From Urechis unicinctus (lineage: Eukaryota; Annelida; Polychaeta; Xenopneusta; Urechidae), in NCBI GenBank assembly GCA_034190875.2, contig CM067343.1:63081251-63145250 (forward strand): a stretch of 64,000 nt of DNA, in the 5' to 3' direction. The translations under genes and the position numbers were made by a program. Numbering within the stretch: position 1 is the first letter of the stretch; every line of letters begins with the position of its first letter. Below, piece by piece: positions 44,330-57,959 of this stretch. A model generated the notes under the pieces. The model saw only the letters and a program-made list of their open reading frames with translations. It ran no database searches and was not told the origin of the DNA.

Positions 44330-44885
44330 GTGCTTCTTGAAGATTCATGTAGTTCATTTAAAGAAAAATTACCACTTTATTATGTCTTCCAGAATTTTTT
44401 TTTTTTCTCCAGTCAAGGTTTTTCGGGCTTTTCTCCGAAACGGTTCAACATATCAACATGGAATTTTAGGGAATGATAGATCATGTTGGGACACAACTGC
44501 CGATCCAGTTTGACGCGCATGCGCAGTGTTGGAGGCTTATAGGGTCGATTTTTCGTCGATGTTTTCCCTCATTTTCTGTAACTATCTCCTCCATAACTAC
44601 TGCAGTTACGAACATATGAATTATATGGTTGTAACAAGCAATTATCGTAGCATGGAATAGGCGAAAAAAATACTTGTTTTCACATTTTGTATTTTGTATA
44701 ATGACATGTATTTTAGAATACTTATCGCGATTTTTGCTACGAGTTCTCTCCTCGCTGATATCTCCGAAACGGCTGTATTTACGCACATGAAATTTTGTCA
44801 GTATTTAGAACTTGGCCTCGTGATAATGATTGTAACAGTATTTTTAGCATTCAAAGTAACAAAAAACAGTAAAAAGGACGATTAG
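44330..44885 (+). repeat. Degenerate tandem repeat, three units of about 155 bp
   Basis: A recurring phrase, TCTCCGAAACGG followed about 20 bases later by ACATGAAATTTT, starts near 44,434 and 44,749, with a decayed version (CTCCTCCATAACTACTGCAG then ACATATGAATTATA) near 44,583. The first unit is followed by GACGCGCATGCGCAG, a word with a perfect GCGCATGCGC palindrome. The 101-codon frame on the minus strand and the 63-codon frame on the plus strand have no recognised domain. Confidence 0.5.
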
Positions 44886-44939
44886 TTTCAAGGTTTTCTA
44901 CTGCAGCAGCTTAGCGGCAGGCTAACAGCAGTTCGTATT

Positions 44940-45105
44940 TAAGTAGGCCAAACCTTACGTAATCGACCAGAGACCTTGGCTGGGTTTGTATTGACTTGGG
45001 TAGGAGGTCATGTCAAAACAGACTAAACATTACGTAATCGACCAGTGACATTTATCACTTTCGTCGGCTCAATATTGACTTGGCAAAGGGGTCATGTCAA
45101 AACAT
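44940..45105 (+). repeat. Two-unit tandem repeat of about 80 bp
   Basis: TTACGTAATCGACCAG occurs at about 44,955 and 45,030. GGTCATGTCAAAACA occurs at about 45,006 and 45,091, each time near TATTGACTTGG. The phrase AGTAGGCCAAACC that opens the first unit recurs at 45,840 and, changed, at 46,415, so pieces of this unit also surround the neighbouring AT arrays. Confidence 0.7.
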
Positions 45106-45339
45106 CTAAGCGGCAGCTTATAATAGTGCGCGTTACCAGCTCTTCTCGGTCCGTGTATATACTGTCTTTTTGTCTCAGCGACAGTGTGCACTGGATGTCC
45201 CCGTGCAATCCAAGCGGGTATATATACACAAACACACATGCACGCACACATATATATATGTATACACACAGGCGCTCGGTTTTCGATGCCAAGCTTCCGA
45301 GCGCCGAGCCGCTATCTATAAATAGCATATATAAGTGTA

Positions 45340-45646
45340 TATTCATAAGTGTGTGTGTTTATATACGTATATATATATATATAATTATAGATATATATAT
45401 ACATATAGAGATACAGATATAGAGATATAGCTGTATATATATATAGATATATTATATATAGATAAATAAACATATATGTATATATACATATATACATATA
45501 TATATACAGCCATATATATATATATATAGATATAGATATATATATATACATATATACACACATACATACATATATATACATATATATATAAAAATATACA
45601 TATATACACATATATATAATATATAAATATAAATATATATATATAA

Positions 45647-45738
<92 letters not shown>
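45340..45738. repeat. Imperfect (AT)n array with TATACA and TATAGA variants
   Basis: About 400 bp of TA repeats with many ACATATAT and GATATAGA interruptions, ending in about 80 bp of pure TA. The long Ile/Tyr frames on the minus strand are artefacts. Confidence 0.95.
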
Positions 45739-45740
<2 letters not shown>

Positions 45741-45760
45741 ATAGAGCTAATATTTTTTGT

Positions 45761-45814
45761 GTTATATTGTTGGAACCGTATTGGTGGTCGTCCAGGCTTG
45801 CAGTTGGAAGACAT
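45761..45814 (+). repeat. 54-bp direct repeat, copy 1
   Basis: It contains CCGTATTGGTGGTCGTCCAG and ends in TGGAAGACAT. A second copy of equal length at 46,341-46,394 agrees at about 80 per cent of positions. The pair brackets the (AT)n array at 45,871-46,055. Confidence 0.8.
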
Positions 45815-45866
45815 CCTGTTGGCGCTTGTGCCAACTCTAAGTAGGCCAAACCTATAAGTGTGTGTG

Positions 45867-46055
<189 letters not shown>

Positions 46056-46340
46056 ACCTTGAGCTTAATTTTTCAATGTTATGTGTTATTCGAGTTATAT
46101 GTTTTAAAATAATAAGTATTATCCAAGTAATTTTACTATGTTATATGTGTAATTTATCAAATATGATATTTGAAAAATTATGCGCATATTTTCCATGAAT
46201 AATGACTCACAATAAAGTGTCACAATGGCGTTATAAATATATTATACTTCAATTTTTCACTAATAAATTCTTCACTGACACTGCTCTTCTGAGGCTGATC
46301 ATATCACTGTGGAATTTAAGTATGATATAACATCAGTTTA
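46056..46340. other. Interval between (AT)n and the second 54-bp repeat, nothing recognised
   Basis: AT-rich sequence with no feature beyond its flanking repeats. Confidence 0.5.
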
Positions 46341-46394
46341 GGTAATATGTTGATACCGTATTGATGGTCGTCCAGACTAGCCGGTGGAAGACAT
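46341..46394 (+). repeat. 54-bp direct repeat, copy 2
   Basis: It contains CCGTATTGATGGTCGTCCAG and ends in TGGAAGACAT, followed by a short (AT)n run. It lies 580 bp after copy 1, and both are followed by an AAGTAGG/AAGTAGA phrase. Confidence 0.8.
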
Positions 46395-46664
46395 ATATAT
46401 ATATATAACAATTCGTTGAAGTAGACCTTTCCCTACGTTAACCCGGAGAGCAGTGTTGCAAGACGCCTTGTTAAAGTATACAGTTGTCTAAAAATCAGGT
46501 CCGCATAAGATATGTACACTACAATTGATTAAATTACTCTATTACGGCAAAAAAAGATATAGAGACTTAGCTTTCAAAAAGCGGGTTACGTATAAAACTA
46601 AATGGCAGCCTTGCCGAAGACGGAGAACGTTTCAAATACAAAAGTGGGAAATTGTGTTCACATT

Positions 46665-49500
46665 CCAAAGCGCTCAATCCGTACGTAGAAGGCCCAAATA
46701 AAGTATATGGTTTATTCGACATTAGACCCGAGGCCATGTGAGCTTTTGGAGACATAACATTAGCAAAAACCGCGATAACGTATTGAAACATCATTTTTAA
46801 TCATATTTATTGCAAGTATGGGCTTCTTAAGTCGTTGCAATGGTAATTATGTTCTAACACTTGGGCCAAATAGTATATTTGCACGGTTATTAATATTTAT
46901 CGTTGGTTACAATGCTTAAACATAAAGGTATTCCCTTGGTACGGCGTAAGTTATGATTATTTGAAGCTGCAGTGATAGACGTTTGAATAAAGCAAGCTCG
47001 TGCAAAATAGCATTACCGCAAAAGCGGATTAGTCAGAATACGTACGTTAATAGCTCTTGGTGTTTGCAGCAAAGAGCAATATTGAAATCGCATTTAGGAG
47101 CATATGACTGAATTCTGGATCAGAAGCATGAGAACGGGGGTATGCATTGAATTCTTGTTGCGCTCAAGTATAGGTATTGATGATCATGGCTCTAGCCATA
47201 TGTAACCTTAATCAATGGCTACTGGAAATCTCGAAGCCAGTTTTACATCTCACAAAATCCGTATACTTCCATTAGATAGTATTAAGTCCTGAGCCGGGGC
47301 AGACTTTCGTTATTAGTCACTCGGTACAGTTTTTTTACCATGGTGTGCTATATCTTGTGGTGCGACACATGCATCTATTGCATGATGGTATCATTTTAGC
47401 TTAAAAACTTAGTACCAAAATTTTACTAAACTTGTTTCACCAAAACGAAAGTATAAATCATGAAACGCTATCAACATCCAGCCAGTAACAAATCCAGTTC
47501 GACAATTGTCATGCAGCGAATACAGTTCCCCTGCATGTGTGATTAATTACCCGATGTTGTGTTTATTTCTCATGAAATCACACCTCGTCACGCGTACGAA
47601 ACGCATAAACGCGGCGACACTTTTCATCGGCTTTGCTTTTTGCCATACATAATATCAATTATATGGAATTTACGACATACCACTATGACAGAGTGATATG
47701 GTAGGGAAGTTTTAACTGAATGAAATTGATGTCCTACATTGGTCAGTCTATAAAAGTGCTAAACTATCGGAAACATCTTATCAATTATACAAAACATTAA
47801 AGGTGACTGCCAATACAACATAGCAATAAAGGATAGCGAGAACCCCAAAAACTCGACAACTATGGCATGATCGACACAAATCTTACGCTATATATTGCAA
47901 CATGTTTTATGGACACTCGGTTAACTACTGATGTATCTATTAACAACCGAATTGTCTGAGCGATAAACATTGCAGCGGTACAATAGCAACGAACGCGTTG
48001 CGGTGGTAACCCTCATTAGACACTCTGACATAGTGTGACAATTTCGTGCCAATTTTTCGTTTTTCTTCTTTACAATGACCTTCACAAATTACCGTCTTGT
48101 ACAAATGAGTAGCTCTCTTTGCCAGCCACAAAGCAATAACAATGGTTGCTATCATATACATAATATAGTGCCGCAGACGTCCTGGAGTAACCAACGGAAG
48201 GCTTTATTATTTATATTTCTAAATAATCATACATAAAAGGTCGTCTTCGTTGCGCGGTTGTTGATTATTGCACGTTGTGGTTGTGTATCCTGTACAAGTC
48301 ACTTTATTATTAAATTGATTACTTGACGAAAAGCCTGCTCCAAAAGCAAATCGGTAACATGATGCCACTGATGTATGAATCGTAGTATACCTATTACTTT
48401 CCACTCGATCTAATTCCATACCTCAGTGCCAAGATTTGACGCGCAGTGTTATCTTCCCTGCAAACGTTTTACTCATGAAATTGTACTTCCCTTCATGGTG
48501 CTGGAATGGTTACAGATTGAAGACCTGTATATTTGTTAGAATATATAATATAATTACCAATTCAAAGTGGCACTAGGATTAGAATGCAACAAGTCCAATG
48601 AGCAAAATGATTTTCAAAGAAGCAAGACTTATTTTTGTTCACGTTTTAAATAAATATACAACGGGGATTCGAACCTATAATTAAAGGAGCTTTTGACGTG
48701 GATGATAACTGCGCCATCAACAACACCCATGTTTTCTGTCGCCTGCAGTATATGATATTCATCAAATGACAGGCTCCATGTATTACTCGCTCTTTCCATT
48801 TTTACTTTGTTCACGAAACAGCTTCTTTCATTAGATATAGCTATCTGAAAATTGATCTCGTTAGGGATACTTGCCGCATTGCATAGAAAGATATTTTTTT
48901 GAATTTTCGAAAAATTCTTGGACATACAATGTATCCTGATTAAATAATACCACGATTAACCGAGCGGGACAATATTGCTTGATCAACGTCCAAAACTAAA
49001 AGGGAGCTGCACTCTGTCCATCGATGTTCAATTTACAAGTGATCACGTAGTTGGACGGGCTAAGTAACGTGGGGTAACACTGGCAAAAGGGTTGATGGCA
49101 AAGGGCTGGTAGTGATCATGTTTGTTGAGAGAGTAATGCTCATTACACATATTGAGCTGCTCGTGTTGCATGCACAAACACTTAACAGATACTTAATTCC
49201 ATAAAGCGCTTGCATATTGATACACAAGGGAAGTAGCAGATTTGTTGGATCTAAGCCATCATCTTCCTATGACACACCCGTTTGGGCAACCGGCAAAGAG
49301 CTCACATACAGTGGCCCGTTACCATAAGTTTCAAGGGCATGTAAATCAGTCATTTGTCACAATGTTAGGATTGTCATGCCATCATCTATATATTGTGCAT
49401 ACTGTCATTAGTTTACAATATGTGCAACATGTGTCACCGTACGGCATTGATCATTTATGGTGTGACCTTATTCAAAGGAGTTCAATGTACACTTAGTCTT
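46665..49500 (-). repeat. Long repeat block C', first part
   Basis: Inverted copy of about 19,450-21,870. Anchors include 46,862-46,885 with 21,697-21,720, 48,115-48,128 with 20,452-20,465, 49,039-49,060 with 19,850-19,871, and 49,334-49,348 with 19,532-19,546. The coordinate sum changes by about 300 between the second and third anchors. C' therefore holds extra sequence there, probably around 48,480-48,960, which I could not match in C. Confidence 0.75.
48629..48925 (-). CDS. Unrecognised 98-codon open frame, possibly chance
   Basis: It starts at an ATG and ends at TAA on the minus strand. The composition is protein-like: balanced residues with hydrophobic and charged runs, for example WSLSFDEYHIL and GAVIIHVKSSFNYRF. 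I recognise no family, signal peptide or membrane segment. It lies in the part of C' that seems absent from C, so there is no second copy to test conservation. In 64 kb of AT-rich DNA a frame of this length can arise by chance. Confidence 0.15.
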   Translation of the reverse strand: MSKNFSKIQKNIFLCNAASIPNEINFQIAISNERSCFVNKVKMERASNTWSLSFDEYHILQATENMGVVDGAVIIHVKSSFNYRFESPLYIYLKREQK

Positions 49501-49739
49501 CGACCGTACAAGATATTCACAGACATGGTGCTTCAAATGGGTATGGGCTACCCAGAATCATAACCAATCATTAAAATGATTTCTGTTAATGCTATAATTG
49601 GAACAAGAGCCCAGATTAAGTGGCTAATCTAAATTGGCACGGTTATTGGAAACAATAGAACATGAGTGGTGGATGAACAATTATGATTTTTTTACTTGAT
49701 AACTTGGTGTATAATATCAAAATTATATAGTTGATCTTT

Positions 49740-51450
49740 GCGTTATTGTTCCGCAAGAATATTCACGTCCTCACATCATCATTTATAAGACATCACATGT
49801 CTAAGGCAGAATACATTCGTTGCCTGGTAGCCTCTTGGGGTTTATCATCATTCATTATAGTGAATGAGTAATGATGCTGTCACGTCGACACGTGCATCTA
49901 AAAAGTCTATTCGGAGTTCCATTATCAACGAGCACCTAGCAACCTGTAGTTTTATATCGAGTCCTATAAATTGTGCTGTGTGTATATGTTACATACTCCG
50001 TTGGGAAAATACTTAATGCAACAAGGGCAGCGATTAACGCCACAGCTTACTCCAAATAGCCTAGTTGTGTTATATGGCTATTCTGATATAGCGCAATAGC
50101 TTGAAGTAATTGCCTTATTACATAAAATAAGCTATGCCTCTTTATTGTGGGACTGGGAATGCTCAGGGAACAAATAGGATGCAAATATACGGGAGCAGTT
50201 ACCCTCTGTGTCCGAACTTGCATTTACAAACAGATATCGCGATAATAGCGTTGTGGTAATATTGGTTGATGATATATCGTTGTGGTATATTGCCCGTGCT
50301 CGTTTCAAATGGCGTTTTAACACAGTGGAAGGTAGGTTGTATAAGTAATACTGTCACTAAATGCAACAATATGAAATCGCACATCGTTATAGAAATCCTA
50401 GCGAAACATGATAATAGGCATACATGCTACGATTAGAAATAACATCTGCCAGTACCGTAATCATGCAAGCAGTTATTAAACGATTTTGTCAATTTCGACG
50501 ATGCGTCATAAGGCCTATTTGATGTGAGAACCGTCATATAACACTGAAATAGCATGTTAGCATAACACTTTGATGCGATAGGGGAAGACGATCGCACAGA
50601 AGTATTGGTTAAGCAGCAGCCAATACGTAGTTGTATAAGACCGAGGAGAGGGCAAAACATTACTCCTATTGTAATGGAATTATTATCTAGCGCAATTAGG
50701 CGAAATATTACCAAGTAAAATTAAATATTTACTGTATAGTTTTTTGCACTTATTTGGCTGGAGGTAACACGGACGATGTGTATAACCGGAATTTATAAAT
50801 GTCACCAACAATTGACTAGATCGTATCGTGAATCCCTTATACTGGACTAGCTTACTCGCCCAAGGAAATAGTGAACGTGATTGAAGTGCGTCTAACTAAT
50901 AGCATCAGCCACGAGCTAGACCTTGCCCTAACCTGGCAATTTCCGGACATTTCTTAGCTGATGAATTTGTGTGCCATTCTGGGAAATTGATGCCTGCTTT
51001 TCCGCTGCTAGGTTAGGTACATAAACCAGGTATATGAAGTCGCCTGAGAGAGACATGTGTGCTTTTCTTCACTGTCGATTCTTTATAAATCATAAAGTAG
51101 AATTCTTTTGGCGAGGAGTGATGGTTTACATTTCCATCAGATGTAAGACGTTGTTATTCAAACAGCCGCTATTTTGCGTGCACTGATATCGCGCCCGTAG
51201 TTGGGTTTGATCAAAGCTGTAAGATTTGTTCACTAAAAGAAAACATGAGCTGCTGATTGTAAATTACGGCAATTTGATTTACTCATTCCGTGATAGGTAG
51301 GTCAAACTAGACTACATCGGTGCGAAATATACTTGATTGCAATTAGCGATTGGTGTATTACACGCTGTATTAGACTGTTCCTTAGTAGCCATCGCATTAG
51401 GGTCGGGTGCAATCTCTTTCAGAGACAGGACAACCCTTTAACGCCAGTGG
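49740..51450 (+). repeat. Repeat block D, copy 1
   Basis: Direct matches to copy 2 at an offset of roughly 12 kb. CGTTATTGTTC lies near 49,741 and 62,055, TCACGTCGACA near 49,880 and 62,147, TATTGTGGGACTGG near 50,140 and 62,409, TTCACTGTC with GATGGTTTAC near 51,069 and 62,737, and TACACGCTGTATTAGACT near 51,359 and 63,798. The segment at about 50,163-50,450 matches copy 2 only as the reverse complement. About 600 bp (50,450-51,065) has no partner in copy 2. No gene is recognisable. Confidence 0.75.
50163..50450 (-). repeat. Segment inside D that is flipped relative to the other copy
   Basis: The minus strand of this segment matches 62,435-62,735. TAACGATGTGCGATTTCA lies on the minus strand near 50,390 and on the plus strand near 62,519, and GTGCTACGATAAGAAAT on the minus strand of copy 2 matches TGCTACGATTAGAAAT near 50,424. 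The left border is GGAACAAATAGGATG, which occurs in both copies in the same orientation. Confidence 0.7.
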
Positions 51451-52559
51451 CTTTGGTTTCGCAGCCCGATCTTGTCGACGGGGTTGTATCAAATGGGCGC
51501 TGGCACTTAAGGGGAGCTATCCAATCATCACAATCAGCCTCATCCATCACCTTCGCAATATGTTGCAAGTGACGAAGACCCCAATAAGACTATTACCATA
51601 AGCACATCAAGCAAATAGCATACTAAAGGTTGGATAAGGACATCCCTTTGTCGCTGTCTATACTACCTGCATTATAATAATCAATATATAATAATTACTG
51701 AGGTATATTTCGCTGAATATCTACTTCCCTGGTGGATATGTCACACACCCGACTGAAAACCATGTTGTACATAAACGAAGAAGTATTGTTTTCGTTGTCG
51801 AACAATATTTCCGACTGACAAGTCGTGGATAAATCTTATAAGGATTGTTCATTGATATGACTCAGCTAAATATTGAGTGAATGTTCTAACGAGCTTGACT
51901 TGATCACTGGTTGTTTTGCGTGATTCACGCAATTATTTTATTATGATCATATATATAAGCTTGTTGCCGAGGCGAGGGTACAATTCACCCTTATTGGACT
52001 AATATCGAAAATACCGATGAGGATGGATTGACCAATACGGTGTTAATGATTTAAACCATTCCTTGCATTAAGCTGCATTAATTAATTAATGAGGCCAAAA
52101 TCGCTTAAAATTTTCATGTTTTTCTATGAAATCGATTGCTAATACCTAATATCTGTTACACTATTATGATATGCTAATTACATTACACATAGAACCGTTG
52201 GTATATTGAATGATTGTGTTACAAAGCATTTGATGCACAAGTCGATACCATTTACTAAATACCAACAACATATTGCATTTATCATGGTATCTCTTCAGTG
52301 CATGTCTTCTGTCATTCAATGGGCCCTTGTTGGACATCGGCTAACGGTGAATAGTACAAATAGATCATGGGTTCTCTCGGCGATCACCAAACGAGCGCTC
52401 CTAGGTTGCAGATTTGCTTGAGCAAACGTCGACTTCATTTCTAAGTTTTTGTTAATTAATCAGTGCGGCACAACGGATCAGCTATAGCTGTGGGTAAGGG
52501 GCATCAATGACTACGGAACATTCCTTCGATAATGTGACGAATGTACCCAAGAATAGTGT
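51451..52559. other. Unassigned interval
   Basis: AT-rich, without a motif-bearing frame. It lies between D copy 1 and the Y-like end. The 79-codon frame at 51,333-51,572 begins inside D and is not conserved in copy 2. Confidence 0.4.
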
Positions 52560-52640
52560 CGTTGGTAATGAAATCAAACCAAAGAGCTTATAGCTACGCT
52601 GAGAGGACTCACTGCTAGTTGTCGTGAAGTGTGAATGTTA
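52560..52640 (+). mobile_element. Isolated family Y terminus
   Basis: CAAAGAGCTTATAGCTACGC with GAGAGGACTCACTGC is the best-preserved example of the Y terminal repeat. No Y body follows. Either only one end remains, or it belongs to a related element that shares the terminus. Confidence 0.4.
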
Positions 52641-52714
52641 ACGAGTGAAACACATGACCGGTGTAACAGGCCAAGATTTACCCCCTGCTCAGACTACACC
52701 CGTGGTTAAAGTGG

Positions 52715-53029
52715 CCTAGACCAGATTATACCCGGGGATATTCTTGCCTAGACCAGATTATACCCGGGGATATTCTTGCCTGGGCCAGATTATAGACGGG
52801 TATATTCTTGCCTGGGCCAGATTATACCCGGGGATATTCTTGCCTAGACCAGATTATACCCGGGGATATTCTTGCCTAGACCAGATTATACCCGGGGATA
52901 TTCTTGCCTAGACCAGATTATACCCGGGGATATTCTTGCCTAGACCAGATTATACCCGGGGATATTCTTGCCTAGACCAGATTATACCCGGGTATATTCT
53001 TGCCTGGGCCAAACTATTCCCACCTAGAC
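52715..53029 (+). repeat. 32-bp minisatellite, nine full units plus a partial
   Basis: The period is exactly 32 bp from 52,715 to 53,002, followed by a degenerate tenth unit. Each unit starts CCTAGACCAGATTATACCCG and ends GATATTCTTG. Variants are CCTGGGCCAG (units 3, 4 and 10), TATAGACGGG (unit 3) and CCCGGGTATA (unit 9). Units 1, 2 and 5-8 are identical or nearly so, indicating recent homogenisation. Most units carry the CCCGGG palindrome. A short decayed precursor (CTCAGACTACACCCGTGG) lies just upstream. Confidence 0.95.
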
Positions 53030-53136
53030 CATATTTTATCCCCGTCATACATAATGTTGAAGGATACACTATTCAATGTTTTATTTCACACATTGACAAA
53101 ATAACCCTACACCCACAATTCATCATCTTAATCGCT

Positions 53137-53720
53137 TCAATGTAAACTAATCAAACGTAATGAATCATCATCTGAAGATAAAATTAATGATATGTCATAT
53201 CTCTGAATCCAGTACACACATCTAAACACTGATAACAACATAGAAGGCTCCGACACATTCTGAAGGTATGATGCATTATCTGTGAAGCTTTTGACGCTAA
53301 AACTGGCGGGATATGTGAGCCACTGCATTGACTGGTCAACTTGGGAATGAGCTGTAATGCCACTTTCTGATAAACTGGATCTGGCCATGACCTTTGCGTC
53401 AGTCGCCCATACACCATCCCTTGAAATTTCAGAGGCTGTTACATAGACATCGACACTCTGATTCTAGTACTGATTGAGCCTTGTGTATATGTAAGTGTTC
53501 ATTAGCTGAACGACTCGGTCTAGGATGATGTAATGTTTCTCCTCTGATCCTGTCCGTATGTAACTGATGGATCGGAAGTAGCAGTTGCCATCTCCTTTGG
53601 TTTTTCACGTTCGTTTAGACCGTGAAAGTTTAGAGGGCCGGCTAAAGTATACTGACTTTCATGATGCCGGACCCAGCGCTGCTGTGAGGTTTTTCCGAGC
53701 ATTGTTTGGGAGTTGCTTGA
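53137..53720 (-). pseudogene. OTU-domain cysteine protease fossil
   Basis: On the minus strand, 53,563-53,595 reads GDGNCYFRSIS, the OTU catalytic Asp-x-x-Cys box, and is followed by TGSEEKHYIILDRVVQLMN. Further along come SRDGVWATDAKVMA, the typical OTU segment before the central strands, and YLQNVS, where OTU proteins place the strand leading to the catalytic His. OTU proteases cleave ubiquitin-like chains. This variety, with a TGSEExHY stretch after the Cys box, is common in invertebrate genomes and is often part of mobile elements. I treat it as a fossil: it is broken, with about four breaks, and the His motif is not intact. No partner domains are firmly recognised around it. This interval is more GC-rich than the flanks. 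The plus-strand 89-codon frame over it is a shadow. Confidence 0.7.
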
Positions 53721-54110
53721 GCACCCTGGTCGACTTGGGCCTTGTGCTGACACTTTACTATTGGCACTGGTCACATGAGTGGTCAGTTATCAAGTCACTT
53801 ATTGAGAGCTCATGGTCCTGGGGAACATTTGATGATGATGTGGCATCTGTGTAGATCTTGAGGCTGCTTGTGTTACTTCGAATCTTGTCGGTCCATCAAT
53901 ATTTTTGGCTTACCACGGGCTGTGCTTAGCGACCCAACAACAGTTTATGGACCAATCCAGTGGGGCTACAGCTTCGATCCCATCCGGCCTCATCCAACTG
54001 TGCTTGCCTCATGCTCTTTGCCTGGTTCCTTAAACCATGACAGAATCTCAAAAGAACATACATAATACCATGCTCATGCGTGGGCACTTGATACGGAATG
54101 TATGACAGTA
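53721..54110. other. GC-richer flank of the OTU fossil
   Basis: It has the same base composition as the OTU interval and is probably part of the same inserted element. No domain is recognised with confidence. A plus-strand frame (53,868-54,065) contains FGLPRAVLSD, vaguely like an integrase segment, but no other motif supports this. Confidence 0.3.
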
Positions 54111-57118
<3,008 letters not shown>

Positions 57119-57125
<7 letters not shown>

Positions 57126-57959
57126 ATACATTTCATGGTGTGCATAGATGATGAGCCTCCAAGCTCTGCATTGCTTTGACAGCTTTATTATGCGAAGCAT
57201 CCAATTTTTTTATTCCAATGATCGTTCATTATTTCGTCTTCACCATGCCGATAGTGGAATCCAGCTTGAAATGAGCACCTGCCCAAGTTGAACGACGATT
57301 TACAAAGGGTAAAACGAAAATCATATAGTGTTTAATTGTCCGGTTCATGTGAATGTCATGTCGACTTGCCCTGTGCGTCTCTTATTGTTTTGCCTGTCAT
57401 GTTACATTTTCCATTGTCTCCATATCTACATTTGCCTAACTTTATGAATCTCTCCTAGCTTATTTGAAATACTGTATTATGGAAGTCGAATATACATTGC
57501 TACACACAATGACAATAAATTCTGTTAAAATACAAGACATTGCATATTTTCTTTAACCATAAGTTATATAACACAGATTGACTCCCCTATTTGTGTCTCA
57601 ACCACTGTCAGAAACAAGTGGTTGTTGTTGGTGGGGCATTATCGTATGTGATTCAAATTTGAAAACGTGATGGTGATGGCAATATACTACAGCATGACAT
57701 CATTCATTTTAGAAAGCCTGCCTGTGAATGCATATGGTGCGTATATGCACATTGATTAAAAAAGAATTAATAATCGTCCTCGTTGAATCTTTAATGTTTG
57801 CATACACATTTATTTGCTGCGATATACACTATTTTACCCATTAAAGGATTGCTCAGTAATAACTAATTTATTACAGGGAGCAAACACTTGTCAGTCTCAC
57901 CTTTCCCGAATCTCTTTAGTTAAGCACCCTGTGGTTTATTATGCCGTCATTCGCATGGT
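57119..57959. other. Interval between (AT)n and the second part of C', nothing recognised
   Basis: AT-rich. The word GTGATTCAAATTTGAAAA (near 57,650) also occurs near 63,404, so part of this interval may be shared with the right edge of the window. Confidence 0.4.

Noticed and set aside
48660-48735. Possible tRNA or tRNA-derived SINE on the minus strand (TGGCGCAGTTATC and GGTTCGAATCC resemble the A and B boxes)
   Set aside because: The acceptor and T stems do not pair, the partner block C has nothing similar, and an open frame runs through the interval. The box matches are probably chance.
53585-53854. Plus-strand 89-codon frame containing FFRALFG
   Set aside because: It lies opposite the OTU fossil and its resemblance to an OTU Cys box is accidental. 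The true Cys box is on the minus strand.
53868-54065. FGLPRAVLSD as a sign of an integrase
   Set aside because: This is a single short resemblance without the other catalytic motifs.
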